From Ichthyophthirius multifiliis (Eukaryota; Ciliophora; Oligohymenophorea; Hymenostomatida), in the NCBI RefSeq assembly GCF_000220395.1, contig NW_004086099.1:18617-82616 (forward strand): 64,000 nucleotides of DNA. Direction: 5' to 3'. Below are positions 1-16,983 of the stretch, piece after piece; position 1 is the stretch's first letter, and each line of letters opens with the position of its first letter. The notes beneath the pieces are model-generated. The model searched no databases, had not been told where the DNA came from, and worked only from the letters and a program-made list of their open reading frames with translations. A program made the position numbers and the translations under genes.

Positions 1-576
1 AAAAACTAAAAAAGCTAAATAAAAAATAAATTAAATATATTTGAAATTATCTTAATTAACAGGACATCCTGCCTTATTATGAATAACTAGTTTTCTTTTA
101 CATTAAGTAACTTGAAAAGAGTCATATTTTTAAATAATCCACTCATAATTATCTGTTTTAGAACAAATAATTTCGAAAATAATTTATTTTCTGAATCCTA
201 CGTCTGATTGATTTTAACTTTGTCTACATATTCTACCATTTTTATAAATAATTTGAATTCCATTTTTAATTGGAAGTATCAATTAAGTATCCATTTTAGC
301 CAAAATATCACATTAATCTTTTATAACATCTCCATTAATTGATAAAGTTTCATAAATAACATTATTAGTATTATCGCAAATTATATTCTAACCCTAATCT
401 GCAAAATTGAACACATAGACACTAGTAAATAATCCAGAATCAGAATGCGATTCGGCAATAATCCAAGGTGAATCGTTTTTGACTAAATTACACCAATTAT
501 ATTAGCTTCCTTTTATATTTTTCTCGCAAGGTAAAGAAAATAAAGTTAATGGCAATAATAAATAAAAAATTATCAT
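1..576 (-). CDS. MRH/Atg27-like secretory membrane protein (partial, C-terminus beyond window)
   Basis: Read with TAA/TAG as Gln, an open frame runs from an ATG at 576 to the window edge without TGA. The first 16 residues (MIIFYLLLPLTLFSLPC) look like a signal peptide. The body has the layout of a mannose-6-phosphate-receptor-homology/Atg27 domain: an early FNFADQG element, paired cysteines, the run IIYKNGRIC, then FEIICS and a late GCPVN before a hydrophobic stretch that may begin a transmembrane helix at the edge. Known MRH proteins bind glycans or sort cargo in the ER, Golgi or autophagy pathway; this role is inferred from the family. No intron is needed in the visible part. The gene is cut off by the window, so the cytosolic tail is unseen. 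Confidence 0.6.
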
Positions 577-758
577 AATTAACTTTTTTTTCTCCAAATT
601 TATAAAAAATCTTTTTTTTATTCAATTAATAATATAAATATATAAAGAAATATTATTGTACATATTATTTTCTTATAAATCGAATAAAAATAATAATACT
701 TTTTAATACATTTTAATTATATTATAAATAAAGTTAAATTCTTACAATATTTTTTATT

Positions 759-2423
759 TCATGTATATAATAAATTATTTATTTAAAAATTAAATGCTTT
801 ATCTAAAATTAAATTTGTATAAAAAATCAAAGAATTATCTTAAAATTCTTTATTTTCTTTAATTTGTTCATTTATTCCATCTATTATTTACAAAATTTAA
901 TTATCTGTAATTTTCCTTATAATTTCGTGTTGATTTTCAGAAAAATCCAATATAAAATTAATTATTTTCAATAAAATTTCAAATATTTCATTTTTTCCAA
1001 AATAAAAATTCTCTAAATCGTCTTTGATATTTTTAAAAAAATCCCATTTTTGATTTTAAAAAATAAAAACACATCCAAACCCCTAATTTAATTAAAATAC
1101 ACTCCATAAAATTTTCCAAAAAGTTTCCTTTACAAGTTAATTTTCTCTTTAAAAGCAACCCTAATTTAAAAAATGGGGAATAATTTCAAAAATAATCTAT
1201 TATTTAAAAACAAAATACTCGCATTCGATGAAACACAAAATGATAGAAAAAGCTTTTTCCTTCACTATTGCTGAATTATTGTTAAAAATATCGTTTTTTA
1301 ATGCGAAATTGATCAATGTGTCACCCAATAGATTACATATTGAATATTTTAAATCTTTATTTTAACCTTCCAAGCATTTTAAAATTATTTTATAAATAGG
1401 AAGGCGCATATAAGGATTATTTTATTATAATATAGATATAAGTAGTTCAAAAAAAGGACTGTTTTTTTGGAATTTTAATTCTTTTTTTTTTAATATTTGA
1501 CATAAAACATAGGTTAAGTTAATTCTTAAATTATAATTTTCAAAAAACAGAAAAATTTTGTAAATTTATTATATATTTTATATTAAAAGTTCTATAAAAT
1601 ATGTTTTTTTTTATACTTTTTTAGCTAAACTATTCATTATAAGATCTAAAACCCAAATTATTTTTTCAAAGATAGGTCCATTTTATTAATTTAAAGGAAT
1701 ATAATTTAATAAAAAAAATACTTTATGTAAAAAACCGTCATTTTTTTTACTAAAACATACAAAATAATTCAAAAACCTATCCTCTACAGCAATAAAATTA
1801 CCTATAATAAATATTGAATATTAAATGATAGATAAGTTTCCCATATTTTGGTTAAAGAAGCTTTCTGTAAGTTCCAAAAATGAATACTTTTCCAAAAAAG
1901 TGCATTATATATTATTCCCGCGAACTAAATTTCCTAAAAATCTCAAAAAAATACTTACTTTTTCCTGTTCAGTTTCAATCTTTAATTCCAAAAGTAGCTT
2001 TTAAATAAAAATTTCATTTTTTAATATTTTTTCGATTATTTCAAATGTATTATCTTTATTTTAATTTATTTTTTAAAATATATTAAATTTTTTTTTTTTA
2101 CCTATTTCTTCTAAATAAATAGAAAGTTTGAAACAAGCATTAACAAAATACAAATGAGAAATATTTTCTTACAAACAAATATTAATTATATTATGAATAT
2201 TATCTTTATAAGTTTTAAGTTTATTATAATTATTCTTTGAAATATTTTGGTTTGTTTGGATAAAATTATTAAAATTCTTATTAATGAAAATTTCTTGTTT
2301 TAATGAATAATTTAGGCTTTATAGACGATATAAGTTTATTTTTTGATTTATTTTTTTAGAACGAATTTATATTTAATACTATTATTTAAGTTTTTATTTT
2401 CTTTAGTTAATATAATTTATCAT
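759..2423 (-). CDS. armadillo-like helical protein, weakly ataxin-10-like
   Basis: One uninterrupted 554-residue frame runs from ATG at 2423 to TGA at 759-761. It is helical and Leu/Ile/Asn-rich, as in ARM/HEAT solenoids. Two segments, around FLRFLGNLVRGNN and YSIFIIGNFIAVED, resemble the repeat pattern of ataxin-10 (a leucine-rich helix followed by LGN). The canonical C-terminal ataxin-10 motif is not evident, so the family call is tentative. The coding strand contains a run of ten A near 1482-1491; recounting shows the frame is intact there. The neighbour downstream on the same strand is the MRH-like gene, with a spacer of about 180 nt. It could equally be an unrelated ARM protein. Confidence 0.6.
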
Positions 2424-2622
2424 TTTTTTAATTTATAATATATCTATAATTTTTTATAGTGTTTTTATATTAAAATAATTTTTATTTCGCTAACTTTTTT
2501 TTTAACTTATTATTCTTTACTAAAAAAAAATAATAAATTTTGATTTTTTAGACTTAATAACTTTTTATTATTAAAACAAACAAACAAAATCAAATAAACA
2601 TAAATGAAACATAAAAAAAATA

Positions 2623-5465
<2,843 letters not shown>

Positions 5466-6607
5466 TTTTTTTAAATTTTATAAATTATTTTAAATGTTAA
5501 TTTATATTTCTTATTACTTTTTTAAGAATTTTTTTTTTTGATATCAAATTATTAACCCGCTAATAATAAAAAAAAATATTAATTAATTATTTAAATTTTT
5601 TTCATTAAAAAAATATGTATTTTAATTTCATTATTTATATAAAAATTAAATAATTAAAAGCCATATATTAATTTATAAATTATATATTTTTATAAAAAAA
5701 ATTATATTTTTATATATTTACTTTAATAATTATTCCAGAGATTTAAGTAAATAAATTTTAAAAATAGACACGAAAAAAATTAAATAATGAAATTACTATT
5801 TCATGTTTTTATTTAAAAATAATTTTATAATACATATTTTTAAAAAACATTTATATAAACTTGAATTTAGTTTAATTTAAATTTTTAATAAAATAATAAT
5901 TTTTTATAATATAATATTGAATTTGTTTTTTAAATAATTAATTTATAAAAAAATTAAAAAGAGATAAAATTTTAGTGCAGTTATTATAGATTATAAAATT
6001 TATTAAAATATTAAAGAATAACATAAAAATAAAATCGAAGAAAATTATATCAATTAACTTACTATAATAATCTTTTTCAATTAATCTTGAGAAATAATTA
6101 CTAGAAAAGAGAAGAAAAATTATTTTTCTATTAATAGGTCATCAAGATTCAAAACATAATACTAAAAATTTCAAAGATCATTTACCTTAAAGTACTTTAG
6201 GATAATTTTTTTAATATAACTTTTTGCAGAATTTTTTTTTTTTAAATAATAACATATATTAAAAACATATTTATATAGATTTCATAAATGAATATATTAA
6301 CAATTTTACTAGTGACAAAATTTACAAATTAATTAAATCTCTTTAAAAGTTTTATAAATAACATATAAATTTTTAAATTTTTAATGTAAAATATATATAA
6401 AAAATTAATTTAATAATATTTAAAATTATATATTGTTAATTAAATTTAATTTTTTATTTTAAATATATTTATTATTCAAATAAAATTACAAATTATCAAA
6501 CTATAACCATTTAATATTTAAGAAAAATATAGGATAAAAATAAAATATATTACAATAATAATACTATAAAATTATTAAAAAATATTATTTTCTATAAATA
6601 TATTAGG
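5466..6607. other. AT-rich spacer with one coding-like island
   Basis: Most of this stretch is low-complexity A/T. Around 5990-6270 on the plus strand an open frame contains a protein-like segment (LEKQLLEKRRKIIF, GHQDSKHNTKNFKDH). It has no upstream ATG in frame and no clear exon borders. It may be a leading exon of the 6608 gene or a decayed gene; I cannot decide between them. Confidence 0.3.
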
Positions 6608-7324
6608 ATGGATTATCCTTCGTAAACTGAAGACGACGAAGAATTTCCATATTAGTTTTGTTTGCCACAAAAGTTCACATATAAAAACAATTTAAAAATA
6701 AAACCTTAGCAAATAAATTAAACATAAACGAGTTTTCGAATAAGCTCCCCTAAAAGAATAATAAAAAGTTAAAATTTAATTCAACCTGAAATTCCTTTGT
6801 ATTAAAATTCTTTATAAACTGCAAAAACTAAAATTTAAAATTAACCAAAAACTCTTTACAGAAAGCCAAGTGTAGATCAAGAATAACTTAAATTTACTCA
6901 TTTATAAAATAACCCTCAAAAGAAAAAAGAATTTTTTTTTTTTATGCAGAATTATATAAATTATAATAGTACAATATCAAATGTATCTACATTAAATAAT
7001 AATACTAATAAGTAATATTTATAAGATTATTAGAGAAAAAATTAAAATAAAAATTCTTAAACAGAATATTTTTTTTAAAAATATTAAGAAAAAGAAAATC
7101 AATAAGAATAATAAATACGACATAATATAAGATGTAATAGTTATTAATTGTTTTTGAAATCAAAAACTAGCAATATGATTAATAATAGAAAAAAAATACA
7201 TTCTTAAGATTACAATTTTAATTAAATATACGGAAATCCGAATGAAAATAATTGTAATTAAAACAAAAAATGTTAAATTTTGATTAAAAAGTTTGCTTTT
7301 AATATTCCTCAATAATGCATTTGA
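6608..7324 (+). CDS. hypothetical Q/N-rich protein
   Basis: A single 238-residue frame runs from ATG 6608 to TGA 7322. It begins MDYPSQTEDDEEFPYQ and has a basic, proline-containing middle with short motifs such as PEIPLY and RKPSVDQE, then an Asn/Gln/Lys-rich second half. No domain, signal peptide or membrane segment is recognised. The first half has more varied codons than the flanks and is convincing as coding. The last 60 residues are lower in complexity, so the true 3' end could lie in an unseen exon. Confidence 0.5.
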
Positions 7325-7665
7325 AAAAATTATTGATACCTTCGATAAAATTATATTCGTATTTATTAAAAAAAAAAAATTAAAAGAAAACATATATTAT
7401 TCAAATATAGATTAAGGATATAATATTATTATATATACCTTTATATATATATTTATAATTTATTTAAGAAGAAATATAATTTATATTTAAATATTATTTT
7501 TATTATCAGTTTTTTATATAAAATATAAAAATTAATATCAAAATAAATAATTTTTTTTTTAAACAAAATAAATTATATTATTTAAAACATTTTAGTTATT
7601 TAAATGTTAAAAAAATTATAACTTTTTTTATTTGAAATAAGAAAATTTTGAAATAATTTATTTCT

Positions 7666-9615
7666 ATGGACATAACATAAGCTATATCAAAAAATGAATA
7701 ATCATAATTACTAAGAAAAATAGAAGAATTAGAATAAGAACATTTTGAAGCAGTTGAAAGGCTAAGAAGTACTTTACAAAGCGAAAATAATAAAAAAATA
7801 CATTAATTAAAAGAAACAATATGTAAATAAGAATTAAAAATAGAACATTTACAAAGAGTTATTTAAGATTAAGAAGAAAGCATTGAAAACTAGCATATTT
7901 TAATTAAATAATCATTTTTGAAGGATAACGAAAACAAAAAGAAAATTTTAAAATCATTAATAATAAGTATTCAAGAAATAACAAATAAGTTTTAATCTAC
8001 AATTAACTTTTTTATTGAATAAAAGCCTATTGTTGTTGAAAAAGTATAATAAGTTAATACTTTTGAAAAAATTTATAAAGAAGTTATTAAAGAAAGTGCA
8101 AATGTAGTTTTGAAAAAAGAGTAAAATAATTTTCAAGTTTATTAATTGAAAAATTTGGTTGATTAATTAAATTAAAAAATTTAAGATATTACATTTCAAA
8201 ATTTGTCAATTATAAATGTAAAATAAAAATATATTTATATAATTTTTAATAAAAAAAGGAATATAATTTAGAAAAAATAAAATTAAATGATTAAAAAAAT
8301 ATATAAAATTAAGATATTTCTAATATTCAATAAGAAAATAATATTAATAAAGAATTAAATGTTTTAAATAAGTAAATTGAAAATCTTCAATAAGAATTAG
8401 TAAGATGTTAAATTGAAAAAGCAGAGTTATAATTAATTATTAAAACTTAGAATGAACAAATTTCTTAAATATAAAATGAACTTAATGTTTATATTTCTAA
8501 ATACCAAAATATTAATTTTAATGATCAAAATTAATATTTACTTCAAGTAAGCAATTAGGAAAATAATTCTAATTAAAATTAATTTTAGAAAGAAATTAAT
8601 TAACTTAAACAATAAATAAAAATACTTCATAAAGACAAAATAAATACTATAGAAAATTATAAATAAGAAATTAATAATTTATATAATTTACAAAAAGATT
8701 AGAGTAAAGAGTTACAACTTTTGTTTGATAAAAATAAAGAAATATTGTATAAAGATATGAATCTAAATGAACTTTAAAGAGAATTAGAAAACTAAAATAA
8801 CTTAATTTTGAATTATTATTTAAAAGAAAATGATATTTAGAAAAAATACTAAGTAAATTTTAGATTTTTATATATTATATATAATTAATTATAAAAGGAA
8901 ATTTCTTAAATAAAATATAAAAAAACTTAATCAGTAAACATTAGTAATAATTGTATAAACATAGAAAATGTATTTACAAATAAATAAGAAATTAATGAGA
9001 CTAATATTCGAAAGTTCAGTTCAATAATAAATGAAATTAATTTATAGATAAATAATCATTAATAAAATTTATAATAAAGTAATTATGAAGTTCAAAATCT
9101 TAACTAAGCATTAAATAATGAATTATAAAGAAATAAATAAAACAAGGAATTTTTCACTCTTATAAAATCAAGTTTAGAATAGATAGAAACAACATAAAAA
9201 TAATTGAATATATTTTAATTAGAAAATGAAAAACTTAAAGTAAATTTAGAAAATGCAAATTAATAAATAATGTAATTGAACAATTAATTTAATGTAAAAA
9301 ATAATTCATAAAATTCTGATAATCTCAATTGTTAATAGTAATATAATACTTCTCATTTATAAAATAATGACTTAAATTATAAAGAATAATAACCAGGTAC
9401 TATAATTAAAACAGATAGTTAAAATTTTGTAAATGGATATGATTAAACTATTTAAAATTAAAAGAATAATCAAAAATAATAAAATGAAAATATATAGGAA
9501 ATACATAAATAAAAATAAATTGGTAATATTATTTTTATATTAATTTAATATAAAATTATTTATTTTTATTTAAGAAAAAGATAAAATTGATTAATAAATA
9601 GAATAATAAAATTGA
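7666..9615 (+). CDS. long coiled-coil protein
   Basis: Four exons (7666-8217, 8259-8852, 8898-9522, 9575-9615) join in frame to 603 residues, with introns of 41, 45 and 52 nt. The protein is rich in Glu, Lys, Gln, Asn and Leu with heptad-like spacing over most of its length (for example LLRKIEELEQEHFEAVERLR near the N-terminus). It has no hydrophobic segments. The second intron is a multiple of three and lacks TGA, so retaining it would also stay in frame. Function is unknown; in ciliates such proteins are often cortical, basal-body or ciliary, which is only inference here. Confidence 0.75.
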
Positions 9616-10891
9616 TAAATATTTATAATTGAAAATGCAATTAATATAATAATTAAAAAATTAATATTAATAGTATTTTTAATATTTTATGTTTTCGAAT
9701 TTATATCTAAAATAAATTTAAAATATTAAAAAAAATGTTTAAAAAAATATTGAACTTTATATTATTTTTATATTAAAATAAATTATTTAAAAATCATAAT
9801 AACTTTTAGAATATTAAATTAAATAATTAAATTTTATTTTTCTAATTCTAATTATTATTATTATTATATTGATTTTTAATTTTTCGAAAAGAAATTTGTA
9901 ATTATAAATTAAATATTTTTAAAAAAATATAAGAAATATTTAAACAAATTAATTATGTATTTAAATTTTATATAAAAAAAAATTATTTATTTAGATTTTT
10001 TTTTATTTAAAATAAACTTCATAAAATATAGTAAATTTCAATTAAAATATTTAAAGAATCAAGTAAAATTAAAATAAGCAAAAATTCCCATAGTTGATAA
10101 TTAAATTTTTAAAATATGAATTATTTTATTTAAAATATATTAGTAAATATATTTTGATATAATAATAATAGCCTAAATAACTATCAATAGATTATAATCT
10201 ATAGAGTATAAAAATCCTCTTAAGAAATTAATATAATAATAATATATTACATAATTGACTCTGTTTATAAAAAGAATATTATAAAGTATAAATATGTAAA
10301 ATTTAATTATAAACTTCATTGCTTATTTTATAAGAATAATTATAAATGATATATTTTATAAAATTAATAAAATATAAATTTAAAAAAATTTTAAGTAAAT
10401 ATTATATTACTACATATAAAAATATTTTCTATTATATATTTTTTCTTTTCTTTTTTTAAAAAATTAATTTTATTAATATATTAAAATATTGTATTTGTTT
10501 AGAATTGAATTTTAATGTTGGTTATAATCAAACTAAATTTATAGAATAAAACTTAAATAAAACAATATTATAATAATGAAGTTTTTTAATAAAATATGAT
10601 AATTAGATTATAATATATATATTTATTATCGTAATAAGTATTTGAACAATATGTCTACAAAATTATCGAAAATTCGTCGAAAAATTGAGAACATATAGGT
10701 CTAATTCAAGTAAAATCATGTCAATATGTGTAAAAATTTGAAAAAAATCAATTTAATTTATATATATTAATATAAATATTAAAAGTCTATATAAAAAAAA
10801 GTAAAACAAAATCAAAAAAATAATAAAATAATCATTCATAAATTTAATTAAAAACAAACAAATTAAAAATAAAAAAAAGAAAAACATAAAA
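9616..10891. other. AT-rich intergenic region
   Basis: About 1.3 kb of mostly low-complexity A/T with no supported gene. The exception is a less AT-biased patch at about 10651-10745 that opens as MSTKLSKIRRKIENIQ when TAG is read as Gln. It lies directly upstream of the next gene and may be transcribed leader, a short ORF or an unspliced exon. Confidence 0.4.
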
Positions 10892-12052
10892 ATGTCTTAA
10901 AAATATTAAATATTAATCAAACGAACATTAAGAAATTCGATTTTTGATTAAAAACCTCATGATAGTCCTCAATTAAGTATAAAAGACTATTCTACTCCTC
11001 CAAAATTACAAAGAACTATTGAGACATGTAAGAACTTGATCACTAAGACCAAGAAAATATAAAAACCTGTTAAAGACTAAAACTCTTATATATTCGACCC
11101 TTCTAAAGTTACAAAACCTTTAACAAAGTAATAAACTGCTTAAAAAGAGTTAAAAGAAGATATTGAAGAGCGTTAATCTGAGAAAAAGAAAGGGTAATAA
11201 CTTTAAATAGAAAGGAGTTTTGGGATAGTAAAGGATTCTGAAAAGTTCTAAAATATAAGAAATATATCAAAAAGAAGCAACTAAGAGAGCTAGAAATCAA
11301 ATGAAAACAGCAATAATGAAAGTAAGCTTATCGAAAAGAAAACTGAGTTTGAAAAGGATGATCGAAAAAATGAAGAAATGCTTATTGAAGAAAAGGAAAA
11401 AAGCGAACTTTTTTAAAGGAAGAAAAGTGCTCGAATAGAGAAGAGAATGAAGAGAAATGAAGAAAATTCAAAAAATACATAAAACATAGAAAATAGTGAA
11501 AGTTCAACACATCAAATAGGAAGTCCTGAGAAGAAAATTGAAATAGAAAAAAAACATTTAGAAGAAGACAACTATCATAAACTCATATATACATCTCCAA
11601 CCAATTAATAAAACTAGAGATCATAGTTTGAAATAAATAATAATAATAATGAGTTGTCACTTTAATAAGAAAGTGTTCCTCATTTATATATACGAAATTA
11701 AAATTTTGCTACCAAAGTAGGATCTTAATACTAAGCCAATATTCCTGAATTAGGGAGTTATAATCATGACATTTCATAATTAATGCTTAAATAAAAGATT
11801 TGGTAAGCTAATTGGGTAAAGGGAAGGAATTAATTAGTTTAAAAATCAACATAATTACTTAAATAATGGTATGGACATAGAAGAAACCAATAAGAGAGTA
11901 TTTAATAGCTTGTTTTATGCAAATTTGATTTGAAGATTTACGAAAAAGTTTTAGAAGAAAATAAAGAAATGATGTATAAGTATTATGAATATAAAGATTA
12001 AAAATTAGTAAAGAAAAAAATTAAAAAGAAATCACTTTTTTCAAATAAATGA
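10892..12052 (+). CDS. hypothetical charged protein, 386 aa
   Basis: One intronless frame runs from ATG 10892 to TGA 12050. The N-terminal third is Lys/Pro/Thr-rich, the middle is Glu/Lys-rich and probably helical (EKKTEFEKDDRKNEEMLIEE), and the C-terminal third has a distinct aromatic segment (IWQANWVKGRNQL, WYGHRRNQQE, MMYKYYEYKDQK) ending in a basic KKKIKKKSLFSNK tail. No known domain is recognised. The conserved-looking C-terminal segment is the likeliest functional part. Varied codons and the absence of any TGA over 1.1 kb make coding status secure. Confidence 0.75.
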
Positions 12053-12380
12053 TTTTTTTTTTTATTAATATTATTTTTTTCTCTTTCTTTTATTATTTTT
12101 AAATTAATGAAAATAAATAATATATTGTAATTTTCTTAATAAAATTTCGTATTACCTCTTTCTTCCTTTTTTTGTATTTATATTTTTTTTAAAAAAATAT
12201 ATAAATGCAATTAAGCGAAGATTAAGAAATATATATTAAATGTTTTTTATAGTGTTTTATATAAATAACTTAATTTAATACTTTTATAATGCATAAAAAA
12301 TTATATATTTAAAGTAAATATTTTATAAAATAAAGTATAAATATTAATTATATATGTAAAAATTTATATTTATTTTCCTT

Positions 12381-15300
12381 TCAAAATTAATAATATAAAT
12401 ATGGTCCTATTTTTCCTTCAAATTTATCAATTATTTATTTTATTAATACTTAAGGAACATCGATTTCTTATTATTTAATTTAAAATCCAGTATTACTAGT
12501 TTTTTGACATTAAAATTTAACTTTAAGCTTCAAATACTCTTCTTTTTATTATATGACCTTTTCGTATTCTTTAAATGATTCAGGTAAATATTTTATGTAT
12601 TATTATTCTATTTCTTTTAAATTATTCCCATTATCATCTTTAAATGTATGAAAATAAATAAATTCAATATTATATTTATTTAATAAAACCTTAAGTTTCT
12701 ATATATAATAAAGTCTCTCCAAAAACGAAAGCCAATTAGTTTTTATCAGGAGAGTTGAGCTTGAATTTTTTTATGTTTTTATTAATTTAGGATTTTTTTT
12801 ATTCAGAAGAACTTTTGTGTCTTAATAAAGGACTCTTTTTTAAAAAATATAAATAAATTCTATATTAAATTCATTTATATTTACAAAATTGATATTTTCT
12901 TATTAATCTTTTTCTTTAATATTTTATTAAATAAAAATTGATACACTTTAAGTTATATCTTCATTTATACTTCCTTTGTTTTAGATATTATTTTAAAATT
13001 TAAATTTGTTATCATTTAATTAGTTAAATATTATGTTAGATTATGATTTATAGATAAAATCATTTTATTAACTTTATTTCTTTTATAAATTTTCTTAAAT
13101 TATTTATTATTCGATTATTGCAAAAGTATTTTAAGGGTTAAAATCTAAGTTTAAAAATTCTTATTAATCTTTATTTTATTAAGGTTCGATGTGTGAATCA
13201 TTATTTTTAATTTTTAATTTGTTTTCCTATATTTCTATTTCAGAATTATTTTTAGAAACTTATCTTTTGATAGATATATTCTTTTTTTCTTTAATTTTTT
13301 ATTTTAGTATTTAAAATTAATTTTATTTTATGATTTTTTTCTCTTAATCTTAAATATATACAAGTGATTTTCTTAAAACACTAATATTTTATTAGTATTA
13401 ATTTTATATTTCTGTATTCTAGGAATTAAATAATATAAACATATATTAAAATATTTTACACAATTAATATTTTGATTCTAATTACAATCATTTTAGTCTT
13501 ACATAAAAAACTAGTTTTTAAACGATTTATTTTCTTAGAATATATATTATATTCTATAAATTAGTAGATGATGGAAAATTTGTCTTATATTAAAAGACCA
13601 ATGCATGAAAAACTTAAAGAAAATATTACCTAAAATATATTAGCAAATTTAATATTACATTTAGTCTTAAATATTTTTTTTTTTTTCTATATTGTAAAAT
13701 AAAAATATACAAAAATTATTTTACATGAGAAAAAAGGAAAAAAATTATATAAAATTTGAAGAGATTTGATAATACACATAACATGATCACCCTAAAGTAT
13801 TAAATTAATTCCTTTTATAAAAAACTAAATATCAAAATTATTAGGAACAAACTTTTTCTTGAACTTTAAAAACTGAAAAAAATTATTAATTATTTCTAAA
13901 ACCTAAATTATTTATTAACTATTATAAACACTTTTTTTTATAAGTATAAATAAAATAGATAATAAATTCAAATTTACTTTGTTTTTAAAAATAAAATTTT
14001 AATGTAAGAATTTAGTAAATATTAATTATATAGTAAATTATTTGCTGCATTTAAAATACATTCAGAACAATTTTAAACTTTTAATTTTTGAAGTTATTCC
14101 AAAAATATATTAATTAAATTATTATAACCAGGAATTAATTCCCAAGTAAAGCTTTCTTTATCACTAATATTCTTTATTATTGTTTATTTTTTTAAAAAAT
14201 ATATATATTTACATCATAAACATAATTAGATAAACAAGATAAAAACTTGTAAAAAAAATTTTTATTAATAAGGTTTTCCAATTTTTAAATTTTAATTAAT
14301 TCATTTAATTTATTTGATTTTTTAATAAAAAAATCATCACTTTAAATAAACTTAAAAAACTTTACTTCCCAATCAAAATGTTTTATGTATATTTTCTTAT
14401 TTCTTTTATTATAATTAATATAGTTATTTTAATTTAAAAATTCAAAAATATATTCTTTTATTTAGAAATCTTCATTTTATATATTTGTGTTTTTAAAATC
14501 TTAAAAATAATTCAATAATTAAGTTCTAAAAGTAGGTATAATAAAATATATAATAGACGAAAATTCAATTAAAAAAATTTATTCATTTTAATTGAATATT
14601 TTTTCGTTTATTCTATTCATGATTTTTTTTATTAATCTGTATATAATAATATAAAATTTAAGCCCGAGATTAATTTTATTTTTTAAATTATTTGTTTCGA
14701 TTTTATTTTAAGGATTAAATAAAAAACTTTAAGCATTTTACTAGAAACTAATGATTTTTAAATATTTTTTAAAATATATATTTATTTACTATTTAATAAA
14801 TATTTTTTTAAATCCTAAATACTTTAGACTTAGTTATGGTTTTTTCAAAATTACCAACATACACTTATAATATTTATCTCGAAAACTATCATCTGCTTCA
14901 TCAAAATATTTTAATAAATCATTATAAATTTCAATAAGGACTAATTATTATTTAAAAAGTTCATTTTAGTTCTAATATAATATTGTATTTAATAAATAAT
15001 TTTTTCCTGTAAGTTATTCCATTAACAAATTAAAGTTGTTTTCTAATTCTTCTTTTTATTTAAGTCTTTAATATCCTTTTATTTATTTATTTTATTATTC
15101 TTAAACTTTACAGACACTAATAATCAATTATTTCTTTATTTATAATAAATTTCTAAGCTTTTTTATTTTTTTAATTAAAACAAATAGTAAAGTATTTTTT
15201 TTTATTGTTTATTACATTTTAGTTATATTTTTCTTCTTAAATAACGTTAGCTAAATATTTATAATTTTTACTTATTTTATATTTTTTAATTTATTTAAAA

Positions 15301-16983
15301 CATTATAACTAAGTGAAAATAATGCAAGCTTCTAATTCTCCTACTATCCAACCATTATTTCTAAGCTTTTCTTTTGCACATATATATCTTTCTTCTATTT
15401 AAAAACCATCAATTAACTTCTTTTTAAATAATATTAAAGAAAATACAAAAAGAATAAAATACAATTATTGGTTCAACTTATATTATTCTAAAATAAGGTA
15501 AGTTACTCTCTGCAATTATAGCTTCTTATACAAATTGTACACTATCAACACTTCCTTAAAGATTTTCTTGTGTATTCTCTTGTAGATTTTGAGCTAAACC
15601 TATTTAATAAAGATTTTATGTTACCCATAGATTAAATTTTAAGCAACTATTTTCAATATTAGTTGATTATAACTGTATATTCATACTCAAAAGGTCTTTA
15701 AATATTATTTACTTTTTAGAAGGTAATATTATGTTATTTTCTGAAGAGTAATTACTAGACAAACTAGTGATTGAAGATTATTGTATGCTTTTTATTTATT
15801 ATTCTATTATTTTTAATTCATGATATTGTTATTATTTTATTTTGTTTAGAAAGTTTAAATTGTTTTATTTTGTTTAGAATCTATAGATTTTTTACTTTAT
15901 TTAAAATAAAATAAATTAATCGCAAGTAAATAATTATTACTTAACGTTTATGATAATTAATTTTATTTTAATTTTCATTCTAATTATCGTTTTAAGCATT
16001 CTTTATTATAGATAATATTATATGTATAAAACTTTAGATTTTTTTTACTTGAAATTCATTTATTTATTTAGGATCAAAATCTTCATTAATCTAATTATTT
16101 TTGTTTAAACTTTATCGATTAAAGGTTTTTTAATTATTTTAAAATTAATAAATCTAATAAGGCTTGCTTAAATCAGATTTATAGATATTATTTTAAGTCT
16201 TGTTTTTTTTATGAAAAAAAAAAAAAAATATTTAATTTATTAATTTATTTAAATAAAAATAAATAACCACAAAATTATAGTTATATTTAAAAGTGTTTTC
16301 AATTAAAGTTTCATTTAAAATAAATTTAACTTATTTTATTTAAATATTAAGTTTTTATAATTAAATAATTTTAAAATCAAAGCTAATATTAGCATTTAGT
16401 TTTTAATTCTAAATTAAAAAATAATTATAATATATAATTTTAAATATTATTGACCTTGTATAGATTTACAGGATAATAATTACGATAAGGACTTTTGGCC
16501 AAATAAAGCATATTGAGTACTAATTTATTATAGATTTTTTAGTTTTATAAATTCTTTATTTGCACTTTAATGTTAGTTTAACTCATTTCCTACTCATTAG
16601 AAAAGAATACACTTTAAAATTAATCTTACCACTTAAAAATAAAATATATCTAATATTGAGATAATAATTATAAAATTATATAATAAATATTAATTAAAAT
16701 ATTATATATATATATATATATATATTTGATTTGTTATTTAATTTATTTAATATATACCTTAATATATAATATTATTATAGTTATTTAACTTTAAAAATTT
16801 TTCCTTTTAAAGGTTTTGTTTAAAAAATTAAATTAAGCTTTTAAATACTAAATTCTACATATATTTATTATTCTTTAATCTCCTGTTTTTTTAAAAAAAA
16901 TTAATTTTATTAGATAATATTTTCTTTAAAGTATATTTAAGAAAGAAAATTTTATTTGAAATAACATAATATTGTTACTTCAT
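12381..16983 (-). CDS. large intron-rich protein resembling the DUF1765 family
   Basis: At least nine short introns can be placed by GTA...AG borders and frame, including 13419-13459, 13687-13724, 13931-13977, 14172-14212, 14748-14789, 15066-15111, 15420-15462 and 15895-15940. The stop is TGA at 12381-12383. The core is a helical protein with segments GLKFYIIIYRLIKKIMNRI, FIIPTFRTQLL, QGDHVMCIIKSLQILYN and FFKFFMHWSFNIRQIFHHLL. The last two recall the HW...NVR...HHLL block I associate with DUF1765 proteins of unknown function. The C-terminus (KYLPESFKEYEKV...KIGPYLYY) is well formed. The N-terminal 600 nt are low in complexity and the start at 16983 is a guess; 16640 is the latest point with convincing coding sequence. 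Confidence 0.6.

Noticed and set aside
1482-1491. Apparent frameshift in the armadillo-like gene at a poly-A run
   Set aside because: Recounting gives ten A on the coding strand and the frame is continuous.
13440-13442. ATG giving an independent 353-aa gene at 12381-13442
   Set aside because: A 41-nt intron (13419-13459) joins that frame to the upstream DUF1765-like exons, so it is one gene.
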